NCBI GenBank assembly: GCA_014706385.1
Contig: JACGZH010000002.1
Coordinates: 1,178,001 to 1,242,000 of the forward strand
Reading direction: 5' to 3'
Source: Phaffia rhodozyma
Taxonomy: Eukaryota; Basidiomycota; Tremellomycetes; Cystofilobasidiales; Mrakiaceae
Length of the DNA stretch: 64,000 nucleotides
Shown here: piece after piece, positions 42,973-55,117 of the stretch
Numbering within the stretch: position 1 is the stretch's first letter
Layout of the letters: every line of letters starts with the position of its first letter
The notes under the pieces: model-generated
The model's input: the letters and a program-made list of their open reading frames with translations, nothing else
The model's database searches: none
Told to the model about the DNA's origin: nothing
Program-made: the position numbers and the translations under genes

Positions 42973-45035
42973 CTAAACGCTCGTGAACGAGGTCAAGGAC
43001 TCTTCTCCGTCATCGTCGTTATCATCATCATGATCATCATCATCGTCACCATCATGTTCTAACTCGAAAGCGAACGCTCTCCAACCTTCTCCACCAGACG
43101 TCTTTGTCGTCATCTTCTTCAGGGGTGATACACTCGACGTCGACTTTGACGGTAATGGCGATGGTGATGGCGACGTCGATGGTGGGGTCGTCACCAATGG
43201 GTCATAGAGCGTTCGTCCATGTGATTGAGTGTGTGTGTCGGACCGGCCCGACCTGTAATAAGTTTGACGGTTTTGATACCGGGTTTGGTTTCGTCTTCTC
43301 CGTCCTCCACCCGTGTCGTCTCCCTCCTCATCTCCCCCATCATCATATCCCTCGTTCCGTGATGAAGACGCCGACGGAGGGGGCAGCAAGGTCTCTTGAA
43401 CAAGCCACCATAGGCAAAGACCGACAACTGCCCAAGCGCAAGCGATCGTAAATCCCGGTAGAGCACTCACGGCTGCCTGGACCTGTTCGGGTGACGGAAG
43501 GATCGGCTTCGAGAATTCCGATTGGGGTCCGTCCGGATCACCTTGCTCGGACGAAGGCGATGATGACGAGGAAGAAGAAAGAGGTAAAGTGAAGAATGCC
43601 GTGGGAAGGGGATAAAGAATGATGTGTAAGATGAGAAGAGTACGGAGAGTCGATGGGCGGAGGAAACTCGGTTTAAAGATATAGAATGAGGGTAGGAACA
43701 AAGTCGATAAGCAGAGGAAAAAGGTGATCGAACTTAGAACCCAGAGAGATATATCTGCTTTATCTATTGCATTTAATTACGAATAGACAAAAGACAAAGG
43801 TATCAGCAACAAAACCAGAAAGAGAAGAATAACCAAGAAGAAGAAGAACAGTTTGAGGACCGACCGAAACCTTCCCAGCCCAAGACGGCCCAACCAGAGC
43901 TTCCGATCAACACACCACCACTCAACCCGGTCAAGCCCCAGACCCAGCGAACTCTCCTCCTCCCATTCTCATCCTGCTCTTCCAGCCCAAACTTCTTTAC
44001 CTCATCCTCTACTCTTCCATCCAGTAGTCCTTCGTGAGATTGATCCTGACCAGTTCCTAATGCTCCATATGTCTCTTCGCGACCTCTCATCGACGATCCT
44101 CTTAGAACCCTATCAACATTATCTAAGAGTCCTGTCTCTTCATCCAGCGAACGAACATCTCTGGCGCTTGCCGCACGCTCAACGTCAAAGTCCCACATAA
44201 CCCATTCGACATCGAGCCCTTTAAGAGTAGCCTGATGAAGCGCCGAAAGACCTGAAGCCAGCAAACATGTCGAAGAGAGGAAGAACAAGGTTTGAAAAGC
44301 GATGGAGAGAAAGAGAATCGTCTTAGGGAATCGGTCGGTGTTCGTTAGTGGAGGTGAAGGTGGGGATGAAGGTGGTGAGGATAGGTAAGGCGAAGGAGGT
44401 CGTTGAGAAAGTGATGACAAGGTAAGCGCTCCGTTTGTTGCTGTTCATCGTTAGTCGCAAAGAAGTTGTTAGGCAACGGTTACCTTATCTCTCGTTATAT
44501 ACCAGACAACGATATGAAAACATCACATATCGAAAATTAGACGAACCGATCCAAGAGATTGTCATCAAGCCGGTCATGACAAATTCTGCTCTGATCTTCA
44601 CAAGTGTCAACCATTCTGAGAGTCGAAAGATATCTATCAACCGGCTGTCGGAGTTTAGTCGCCCCGACATGTAACAATCACCAAAAGGAAGAGCGAAGAA
44701 AGTTCAGGAAATGATGGTGAGTTAGTAGGCCTCAAAAAAGTATACATCTTGGCATCGCATCTCTTTTCAATCCAGACGAATATTTTCCGTAGAGACAGTT
44801 TCTGATACGAAACAAGGGAAGGAATCAAGAAAAGGACTAACGAGATTCCTACGAGCCCCACACTCAGGCTGCATAGAAGCAAAGTAGTGTGCTCTGGTCT
44901 ACCTCCTCTCTCATCCTGATCTCTGCTCCACACGACTCCTATCCAAGTGATAGTACCAAGACCTAAGATGAATATTGAGAGGTGAAGGAGTAAGAACAAG
45001 TGGAGGACAAGTATCCGAACAGGAGTGTCCGACAT
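42973..45035 (-). CDS. Multispanning membrane protein, MARVEL-like, function unknown
   Basis: The model joins several exons from an ATG at 45035. Exon 1 encodes two TM segments (VLHLFLLLHLSIFILGLG; TLLLCSLSVGLVGISLVLFL). A small exon gives WLTLVKIRAEFVMTGLMTIS, followed in frame through an intron by WIATNGALTLSSLSQRPPS. Another TM (TILFLSIAFQTLFFLSSTC), an acidic loop and GLTGLSGGVLIGSSGWAVLG come next. The last exon has more TM segments (LRTLLILHIILYPLPTAFF; FTIACAWAVVGLCLWWLVQE) and an acidic Asp/Ser-rich tail ending SLTSFTSV. The WIA...ALTLS segment resembles fungal MARVEL-type membrane proteins, but this is weak. The junction between the first two exons was not resolved, and the start could lie further upstream. 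Confidence 0.6.
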
Positions 45036-45479
45036 CCGTGTTTATTCTTTGAGAAGGTCTAATATCTTCTTTCTTAGAGAGGAAAGTGAGGTCGATTAGA
45101 TCGACATGGTGAGAGAGAAAGGAAGATAAAGTTGTCTGGATGGAGTTCCCCGGATTGTGGAGAAACTTCGGTCAGGCCCGATCACTTGCTTTTTTGATGA
45201 TCTCGATCCTCTGCAGTCGACAAACATGAAGATCACATCTATGGAGACACAGAAGCATGAAGAGGCTGAATATTGAGTTGACGACACAGACGTCGTGATA
45301 GACAAATATACAGACGGATGGAATAATATATAGGGTAAGAAGAGAGTCCAGAGCGACGATAGACGACGTAGAAGTCATAGCGCCTGCCCGGGTATGAGAA
45401 ACAAATCGATACAAAGAAGGCATTGTCCTAGTCACACATTCTCAGATATAGAACTTCTCTTAACATATGAAGAATCAAC
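45036..45479. other. Intergenic between membrane-protein gene and P450
   Basis: This tandem gap has a TATA-like CCTATATATTATT on the minus strand near 45320-45334. A short hydrophobic open frame with an ATG at 45378 (minus) could be an upstream exon of the membrane-protein gene, but no join could be found. Confidence 0.4.
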
Positions 45480-48400
45480 TCATTCGACCGGCTTGACCTG
45501 CAAACGCATCTGGTACCCCTCCTTCTCTCTACCAACGATTCGAGGACGGGAAATGATCAAGGTGATGTGCTCGTACTCTGGATGAGAGATGATGGGCTCG
45601 AACTGGACCCGACGGAGAGTGACAAACAAGAAGGCCTTCATCTCGGCGACAGCAAATCGCCAACCACTGCGAAAGTCGAGAGAGTCAGAAACAATCGTAC
45701 AAAGAACTAGATGGCTGATCGGATACTGCTAAGGCGCCAGATGAGAAGAAACTTACAAGCAAGCTCTGGGTCCAGAGATAACTGGGATTTCAACAACAAG
45801 GGAAGCGCGAAGTTCAACGTTTTGCAAAATTCACAAAGATAAAATCAATAAAACATACAGCTCGCCTGGTGTCCATAGGGTGCTTCAATACTGTTGAGCG
45901 AGTCTGTTACGTCCTCAAGCCACCTCTCCGGTCTTTCGAGAAATTAAAAGAGAGCCCGGTCAATTACGATACGAAACCGATTGGCTTTTAAAAGAAAACG
46001 AATTGTACCTGAATTCTTCTGCATCTTCTCCATAAATGAACTTTGAACGATTGATGTTGAACAACGCTGAATTGGTCCGCGTCTATCAGAAACTATTTCA
46101 TGGACGAGATGAAATAAAGGAAAACTTACGAAGCATGACCATCGTTCCTTTCGTGATCCGGACCTCGTTGATGACCGACCCATCTCGACCAATGACAGGC
46201 TCGGCAAGTGGGATGAACTGTGACAAATTTTGGTTGAAGAATGAAGATAAGAAAGGCCAGAAAAAGAAGCACAGAAGAGGAAGCCGGAATTTGAGCTCGG
46301 TCAGCCTGTATGCGTATGTACAAAGGAATATGAAATGAAAATTATGCGTGATGAAGCCAACATACGTCTTCATCCTTTAAGCATTCACGGTTAGCATACG
46401 GACTAGGAGGGTCTAGACGAAGAGACTCCTTAACAAACTAGTTAAATTCCACAGCCCGTAGACGCAAATCAGATGAGCAATAATCCGTATTGTATTTGGA
46501 AGACAAGACCAAGAATCGAGAACCAACCGCTTCGAGATAAGGCAACGCATTAAGTTCGTCTCTAAAATGGATCAAGAATGGAAGGCCGTTTTAGTCATTT
46601 GCAAGAAGAAGTAATTTAGCATCAAAAACATCCTCACAGCGTAGGCATATCCGTGTCGATCTGACAAATTTCTTCTCGAAGTTTATCCTGAACGGCTTTG
46701 TCTTCTGAGAGTCGGTGAAACATCCATGTCAAGACTGTCGAAGAAGTTCTGATCAAACAGGAAACATAAAGACCTCTATTAGTGCTTTTAATCAGCTAAG
46801 GATAGAGAGGGGAAAGGATACACACTCATATCCAGCAAATAACAGGTTACTGATCTGAGCGAGTACCTCCTCATCGGACAGCTTTTGAGATTCAGGCAGG
46901 TTGGCGGCGATGTTTGCTCTCACTAGTAACGAGCATGTTGACAGTTGTCAGGGAAAGAATGTCGCCGCTCTGTATATACGTTTAAAAACGTTACTAACCT
47001 AGGAGACTTAGGATATCCCGACCTTGAACATCCTTTTTATCAACAGCCTGATCGGAAGCTGAGCCAAGCACGGCCTGCTTCTTTTGCTCCATAAGCTCCT
47101 ATTGCGCACCATGGATGAATGAGCCTAGGAGGTTAAGATGATGACCAAGAATATTCAGAGAGGCTTGATCTGGCACTTACGATCCCAACTCGTCGGGAAA
47201 CTGCTAATCCTTGAGTCAAAGGTATCTCATGTCTCCGTTTCTGTTCACGATAGGTGAAATTTTAGCAAGTAACCTATCCATAATCTTTGGATATCAAAGA
47301 ATGGCAGACATACCATAGTTCGGAAGTAAGGTACAAAATCCCACATGATAGCCTTGAACGAGTCCAAGGTAGGAGCAAACCCATCGGTAAGTCCGACAAA
47401 AGCGACATAGAGCTCATTGGTCTTGTTCTGGAGCGAGTCGCTCTTATAGTCAAATCCTGGACATATGACGTCGTATCGAATATAGGAAGAGCATGTCAGT
47501 ACATGCATACATATGTGGAGCATTTATAAGAGAGAGTAGACTGACCTGCAAGAGCCATGACGTCCAGAGTAGCTCGACCCTGGTAAGATAGTGTTTGTCA
47601 GTCAATGAACCTTTCCTTGATATGCTTCGTCCATCAAGGTGAAGGAATAGGCGGGTACTCACGACCCAATCCTTTACATCGACTCCTTCGGTCTCGAGTC
47701 TGGTTGCCTTCTTTTCACCGGCCGACTCTCCCACGGCCATATCCTTCTCAGCCGCATCCTCCATCATCTTGTCGACAAGTTCCATACCTTTTTCTAAGAA
47801 AATTGGGACCATCGACTTAACGGCCTGAGCGGACAGAGAGGGGATCATGATCCTTCGATGTCGCTTATGAGCTTCACCTATGAGATGAGACAAGATGCAC
47901 CGAGACCATGAAGTGAAAACAAGGTGACAGGCTCGTCAGAAATGTTGAGTTCAATCGCGCCGAGTGGATTAGATGTGATATAAGAGAACTTGAAAAGCAC
48001 CTTCCGCCGTAACAACACCATCTCCGGTAGCAATTCTGAGCACTCGAGCGGCCATACCAGGTTTCGGATAGTCGTAGGCTTCTTTCATCACACTGTCCAT
48101 TCAAAGTGCGTTAACTACAGTTGAATTGATCAGCAGAGGAGGATGAGGGTTCGGATGGACAAACTGGTTGAAGACTTTCGGATCGGTCGAGTTCAAGACG
48201 GGTGCTCCAGCGATCCCAGCAAACCGGAGGGTGCTTCCGTATTTTTCTCTGTACTTCGCATGCTCTTCACCTGTACGAGCTCTGTGCTCTCGTAACAAAC
48301 CAAAGATCAGATTTCACATAGAAAGAAGAACGCGTCCGAAAGGTCGTTAGCGATGATCGTTAAGATTGGACGACTGAGCCAATGATGAAAACTCACGAGA

Positions 48401-48645
48401 GGATGTCTAAAAAATTGCCTGTAAAGTAGTTGGTATGATTCGGGCCTGAAGAGAGGATGAAGAAGAGGAATAGGATGAATGAGATTATAGGATTTACACA
48501 AGCATGATTCCAGAGCTCAATTCTTACCCTGAAGGTTATACAGTGAAGATCGCCTCGGAGCGAGGTAAAGACTGAAGAACGCTATGGATGCCCATGAGAA
48601 AGCAGCCAGGCCTAAAGCACCTGTGAGCAAGACCAAGATGAACAT
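45480..48645 (-). CDS. Cytochrome P450 monooxygenase, membrane anchored
   Basis: This heme-thiolate oxidase has many short introns. The ATG at 48645 starts an N-terminal anchor (MFILVLLTGALGLAAFSWAS), followed by YLAPRRSSLYNLQG and PNHTNYFTGNFLDIL, a common basidiomycete P450 opening. Then come EKYGSTLRFAGIAGAPVLN, HKRHRRIMIPSLSAQAVKSM (helix C), the I-helix SNLLFAGYETSSTVLTWMFH, the ExxR segment KESLRLDPPSPYANREC, FNINRSKFIYGEDAEEFRPE, RWLEDV and the heme loop SFISGPRACLGWRFAVAEMK with Cys in FxxGxRxCxG. The tail ends LQVKPVE at 45480-45482. All catalytic landmarks are intact. The substrate is unknown and I do not assign a CYP number. Confidence 0.9.
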
Positions 48646-49061
48646 ATGGAGAAAGTAGGTGGCAAGAATCGGATCGATGTTACACGAGATAGAGAATGCA
48701 AAGATGGCAAGAGAAGAAGAAAGAAGGTTAGAATCGACGGGTAGTATGTAAAAACGATCACAAAAAAGACATGGCTGATGATGATGGTGTGTCTGTCTCG
48801 TTCGGCCTCGGCGTTCCTCTGCCCTGATCGGTGCCCTGATTTTCGGCAAGGACCGATCGAGCCAGATGTCGCTCTAGATCGAGATCTGATCGACGGATCG
48901 GCTATCTAATCGTAATCTCAATCGAACTGGTTACACAACGTGGTCCGTAGTATCATCAAAGCCCGTTCCGGTAAACATTCAATGTAGAGATTTTAAAGAA
49001 ATGATGATGATAAGAAGAAGCACATGGGACAACCCAACTACACTACACACATACACACACA
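48646..49061. other. Intergenic, P450 promoter and MLP1 3' flank
   Basis: The gap is about 415 bp. It has a short run of CGATC-rich sequence (about 48855-48905) and a CA-rich patch next to the MLP1 stop (about 49040-49060). No gene is seen. Confidence 0.45.
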
Positions 49062-52000
49062 CTACTGATTCTGTCCACCCGATGCATCACCTGCTGCTCC
49101 TCCCGCTCCCGCTCCTCCAGGCGCGCCAGGATTGTTCGGCTTGGTTCGCTTGATCAACTGCTGGCGAGGCTTCGGTCCGGAGCCACTTGCGCCGGTGCCT
49201 GCAGCAGGGCTGCCGGCCGATTGTGACTCATTCAACCGGTCGAATAGGGTGTTCCCCAGCCCAGAACCAGTTGCCGCCGCATCATCTTCCGGTCGAGCTC
49301 GTTTTGTGCCCGTTCCACTTGCCTGGGCTTTACCCAGTGCACCTGCGAATAATGTCGTCGGCGCCCGTCCACCTCTAGCACCCCTGGTTGAGGCCCCACC
49401 TCGTCCAGCAGCGGCTGCACCTCTGATGGATGGTCCGCCGGCCGCGCCTTTAATCGCCGGTGATGCCACAGCCGCCTCAGTGGCAGCACTTGCTCCAGAC
49501 GCAGTTGCAGAGCCTAAAGCCGCACCCCCCGTCGCAGCCGCCGCCCGTGTTCTACCAGCCGGCCCACTCTCGACAGCCGTAGTTGTCGATGAAGAACCTG
49601 AGCTCACCCGGGGTTTCGACGGCCGAGTCAGCCCAGGTTTCGATGCCGGACTAGCAGCCGTTGCTGTTGGAGCTGCACTAGGAGTAGCCGTAGCTTCTGA
49701 AGAATCGACTGCAACCGTTCCAGTGGAAGTCCGAAGAGCCTCGAGTTCTGATCGGAGTGTATTCAGCTCTGTCTCTGCCTTGATCCTGTTCTTTCGTTCA
49801 CGTTGGATAGTCGTCTTCTGAAGGTTGGTCTTCATAACTTGCTCATCTGCCGCTCGAGCCAAAGCGGCGGCGACCGCCTCGTCGATCTTAGTCTGTACGT
49901 CCGCTGATGACACAGCGGATTCAGGGCCGGAAGTGGAAGCAGAGATAGTCTTCAAGGCTTCCTCATGAGCAGCAGTCAGCTCGGCTTCTCGAGCAGAAAC
50001 CGCCGTCTTGATTGCCGCTTCGGTCTCAGCCGCCGTTGAAGCCGGAGTGGCAGCGGCAGCGGCAGCTTCTTGAGCGGCCTTGACAGCCTCAGCCACCTTT
50101 CTTTCTGACTCGGCCTTAAGTTCCCTTTCTCGAGCAGCAAGTGCCTCAGCGTGAGCAGCTTGAAGTTCGGCCTCCTTAACCGACACAGCAGTGTCTACAG
50201 CTGATTTGATGACCTTCTCCGAAGGAGGACCGATTGCCGTCGTTACCTCACCGGTGGAGGACTCACCGCCAGCGGAAGGTTGGGGAGCTGACTCCACAGC
50301 TTTCTCGGCTTCAGATAATTTGGCCTCGAGCTCGGTGATCTTATCAGTCAGCGTTTTCTCCTTCGTCGCATTTTCGGCCAGACGTCTTCGGAAGTTGACC
50401 TAGACCGAGAAATAAAGCGAATCAGCTCATAATTCCGAAGAACGTCTCACAGCCTATCCAAAAGAAGAGAATAGGACAAACGTTATCGGTATGCACGTTC
50501 TGAACTCGTTTTCTTTCGGCTTGAATGATTTGCGCCTTTTCTTCTTCGTAAGCTTTCTTTTCAGATGCCAGCTGAGCCACCAAAGCGTCTCGCTCCGAGG
50601 TGAGAGCCGTCTGTGATGACCAATGTCCATTCTTTGAGTCAATCAGGCGGTCATTTTGTGAGACAAACGAAAGAAGGGATACTCACAAACTTCTCGTCGG
50701 CTTCAGACAACACAGCCGAGGGTTGAGAAGCACTAGCAGCGGCAGCAGCTTCTTTAGCTGATTGAATCTCTTTCTCTTTTGCCTCCAGAGCTTCTGAATG
50801 GGCTGTCTGAAGCTCAGCCTCCTTAGCCGCTACGGCGGCAGCAATCAATTCTTCCGAAGCCGGCTGAGGAGCAGCAGATGTAGCGGTGGAAAGCTTTTGT
50901 TCAACCTCAGATAACTGCGTCTTGAGCTGGGCAATCTCAGCTTCGTACGTCGCCTTGCTTTGGTCAAATTCTTTCCGATCTTTTAACAATGCTTTCTATA
51001 ATTTTTGTTGCAATACACTAGTCAGTCTCATGAGGAATACTGATGAAGTTAGAATACAATTGAAAGAGACTTACATTATCACGGAAGATCCTTTCGCTTC
51101 GTTTTCGTTCGAACACTACGTATTTTTCCTTCTCTTCATCAAATGCTTTTCGGAGAGTGGTCTCACGACTCTCGTTCTCGGAAGCTGTCGCATTCTTCAA
51201 TTTGATCGAGGAAAAAAAAGTCCATTATACGTGTTAGTGCGAATTTACCGATATCTACAAAGGAGAGAACGATGTCTCACTTTGGCGGCCTCGAGCTCGG
51301 CTGTTAACGTCTCGATAGCAGTCTTGAGTGAGTCCCTCTCTGAAGTGAGGGACGACAACTCTGTCACTTTCTCCTCTTTGAGTTTTGAGATCTCCGTTCG
51401 TAGTTTCGACCTGGTTGAGAACATTTCAACGACAATAAATTAGGCCAAAAACGACGGTTCTGAAGAAACGAAGGAAAAACACAAGAATATACGAACCTTT
51501 CTGTCTCTAGAGCAGTGATAGCAGCTGCAGACCGAGCCTTGGCCTCAGAAAGCACCTTAGCCGACTCGGCTTCCACTGACTGAAGGTTTTGAGTAAGTGA
51601 CTGAAGGGATGCTCTCTCTCTAGCCAAATTGGCAAGATCCGCTTGGAGTCGACTCTCAATCGTCTACTCCGTGGCGAGAAAGAGAGAACAAGGTACGTTC
51701 ACGAAGCAGATTAGAACGAGATCAACAAAGGATTGATTTTCATTCAGACAAAGACACGAACCTTCCATAGTTCCTTCTCAGCTCGAAGGTTAGCAGCATC
51801 CGTCCTACCTCGTTCGGCAACTCCCTCGGCTTGTATCCTCTTATCCTCAGCCTATTATTACGATTTAGAAGAGAAGCCAAGACAGATGTTTCCCCTTGAG
51901 TTAGTGAAGAACAAGAATCTCCATATAGAGGCAAGCACCATCATCAAATAGAGGGGGAAAAAATTGCATACCGATCGGAGTTCCATGTTGACCCGAGCGA

Positions 52001-54797
52001 GTTCTGTCTTGAGGGTTTGGTTCTGAGATGACATACCCTCAAACTGTACCCTCTGAAGGCGATTGGACTCGTCCAGACCTACGATTCGCTCTGTCATAGG
52101 ATAAACAAGGCATTATAACATGCATGATATGGTTGAACATCTCGAGGAAGTAACTGATTTTAATACCTATATGAAGATACGCTCACCACTCAAAAAGTCT
52201 CGTTCGGCCTCCAACCTGGCCAGACTTCCACTAATAGTTCCAAGTTCTTTTCTGGCTGTTGCCAGTTCCTCCCTCAGCCGATCAGCATCCAAACCGAGCT
52301 CCTTTCTGTAGCTCTCCAAATTGGCCTTGACGACATCCAACAGACCTCCTGCCCCTCCAGCTCCACCGGCAACAGCTTCATCGAGCGCTGATCCAGAAGG
52401 TAAGCTGACACCAGCTTGGGAAAGCATCCTCGAGAAAAGATCTCTCTCTCGGATGAACTTTTCCATCTGGACGTCCTTTTCGAGAAGTTTTTGTTGGAGC
52501 GATTGGATCAACAAGTTGGCTTCTTCAATCGCTTGAAGAGTATCGACGTCTATCTTTGAACCCTCTGCTAGTCCATCCTCGACGAAAGATGCCGATGACG
52601 ACGCAGCAGCAGCCTCGGCGGCCTCCATCTTTTTACCCAACTCGCGAACGATCTTGATAAGTTTTTGGTTTTGCGCTTGAAGTTCGGGGATGGAACGGAA
52701 GATAATCAAGTTACGGGAGATGATACTCTCCATGTCGTCTCCTTCCTCGCCACTCTCAGTTTCGACCGGGAAATCCTGCCAGTTGACCATAGCAGGATCG
52801 TCTCGGACGGCGATTTCTCGAGAGAGTGCGATGATTTGACGGGAGAGATCTGAAATGTGCGATTCGAGATCGGTGATGCTAGACGACATCTGCTTGGCTT
52901 TGGAAGTCAGGTCAAGAATAACTTGTGTTTGAGAATCCCTCTCGGAAGTCACAACGGATAACTGGCTGGCGAGTTCGTTTGCGGTCTTGACTAGTCGATG
53001 GTATTCTTGGCGTTGCTCTTTCAGAAGAGGGGCCTGAATTTGTCGAAGTGACAGGTGGAGAGGTATTAGGCGATCTTGGCTGGACTCTTCAATATAGCTT
53101 GACTAGACAAAACGTTGAATTAGGGTCACTCACTCGTTCTTGAATGTCTCTCAAGACCTCCTGCAAGCAATCCTCCAGTCTTCTTGTTTCGGCCTCCTGC
53201 TTGACCAGGTTATTTTTAACCCGAACATTTTCCACATACAAGTCGGTCACACTCTGTCCCTTCTTTCTCATCAAAGAATTAGCTAGCGAGGCTGTGGGTG
53301 ACATCATTCCCATGGCTCCATCTCCATCAAGAGATGCTCCTGATAACCCTCCGGTCCTGTCTCCATCATCCTTGCCTCCGGATGCCTCGACAAGTCGCTC
53401 GATTGTATCACGAAGTTCGGACACTTTGCTTTCTAACTCCAGCCGCTGAGCAGCCCACAGTTCTTTCTCCTTCTCGACCCTTTTCTCCGTTTCTGACCTT
53501 CTCTCAAGATCTTCTTCCCATTCTCGCTCGACTTCTTCCAATCTACGACGACCTTCATCTGATCGGCGCTCAGCACTTTCCAACATTCTGGTTTGAGCGG
53601 TGATCTCCTGTTTAAAGTTTGACTTGATCTCGGCCACAGTAGTTCGGAGTTGAGAGTTGATGGATAGAGAAGTGGTTAATCGGGTTTGGAGAGCAGCAGA
53701 GGAGTTCTCAATTTGCTTGAGTGAGATTTGAGCGGTAGATAGTGATTGCTGGAGAGATTGGATCTCCAGAGCCTGGTTTTGATTTTGAGCGTGCTGAGAT
53801 TCATGGAGGAGACTTCAGTTTCTGATGAGCTACGCATAACTAGGAGAAAAAGTATACGTACAGATGTTGATCGATACTTGGCAAATTCTGATGTTAGGCG
53901 AGTCAACGAATCAGACAATGACATATTGTCCTTGTTGGCCAACTCGACGTTGAGCTCTAGAGCCTCGATTTTGAACTATATTGCGCATGATTTTATTTTT
54001 TTTGAAGTTCCGTTGATGTTTAACATATATAAGGGTAGGATGTACAAGGACACAGAGAGAAAAGATGAGACTAACCTTATGGTTCCGTCCTTCAATCCTT
54101 CTGACCTCCAATTCACCCTCTACTTCTCCAACACGTCGTTCCCACCCTGTCACCTTTTGCCGAGCGGCGAGAACCTCAGTCTTGATGGTATCTCTCTCGA
54201 CTTGCAGCGATTCGATCGTGGATAGAAGAGATTTATTTTGATTTTGAGCATTAGAAAGTTCGGTTTGAATTTGCGTAGCTTTAGACGTTTCAGACGATAG
54301 GCTTTGTTGAAGGGAAGAGTGAGATTGCTGGAGATGTTGAAGAGATTGTTCTACAAACCATGAAACCAGCGTCGTTCAATGAAAGAAACAATCAGCTTGT
54401 GGCCACAGGGCAGTACTAGAAAGTATCGCCTTCAACAATAGTTGCCACGATGTCCTCTCAACCTTCATATCAACACTTTTCTGCTTTGATCATTCAACTA
54501 AAGGAAGAAGCATCGCACGTTCTCTTTGTGTCATATGGCAAGAAAGAAACGCTGATACTAACCGAGTCCTTGTTTATCAGCTAGGACCTCTCCTCCCTTC
54601 TTCTTCTCAGCCTCAAGCTTTGCTTTTAATTCGGCGACCTCGGCTAGAGCATCACTGACGGCTTGTTCTTGTTCGACTTCTTTCCGTAGTTGTTCCGCCT
54701 TCAGGATTTCCAACTCGGAAGGCTCTTCTATTGTTGATTGAAGAGCAGGCTCTTGAGCGATTTGCGTTTGATCAGGAAGTGGTGGATCCACGTCCAT
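49062..54797 (-). CDS. MLP1: Mlp1/TPR-type nuclear basket protein
   Basis: This very long coiled-coil protein lines the nuclear pore basket and acts in mRNA quality control. The ATG at 54797 starts MDVDPPLPDQTQIAQEP, followed by heptad-rich sequence over most of the gene. The diagnostic MLP/TPR block is present: DDMESIISRNLIIFRSIPEL followed by QAQNQKLIKIVRELGKKMEA. Other helices include SELRDTIERLVEASGG, DLYVENVRVKNNLVKQEA, and QSLQQKLLEKDVQMEKFI. The C-terminal third turns into an Ala/Ser/Gly/Pro-rich, low-complexity tail with basic spots (KPRQQLIKRTKPNN), ending GGQNQ at 49062, as in TPR tails. Introns are scattered through the coding region. Not every exon was traced. Confidence 0.88.
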
Positions 54798-55117
54798 GAT
54801 GGAAGGAAAATAAGGACAGGAGCGAAGTGTAAGAAGACTAGATGAGGGTCGTGAGAGAGAGTTAGAGAGGGAGTAGAGGTCTTAGACGAGATTGAAAGAG
54901 AGATCAAACTAAAGAGGGAGACCTTGCCAATAACTCAACTTGTGACTAGGGTTACAGTTGCTAAGGTAAGCTCCCGTAACCACACCGAGCAGTGACGTCG
55001 ATGTCCTTCGCCCCATGTGATGTCCATCAACGCGTTTAAAAGCACAAAGACGTTGATGACTGATCATAGCTTTCTTGCGCTGACGATCAACATCTACCTT
55101 CATAGCTACGACCCGAC
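54798..55117. promoter_or_regulatory. Divergent promoter MLP1 / epoxide hydrolase
   Basis: The 320-bp interval holds a telobox-like CTAGGGTTA at 54946-54954, about 150-164 bp from both start codons, and a single ACGCGT at 55030-55035, 83 bp before the hydrolase start. Confidence 0.5.

Noticed and set aside
45172..45378. Short hydrophobic minus-strand frame as an extra gene
   Set aside because: It overlaps a TATA-like promoter sequence and no splice join to a neighbour could be found; it remains a possible upstream exon only.
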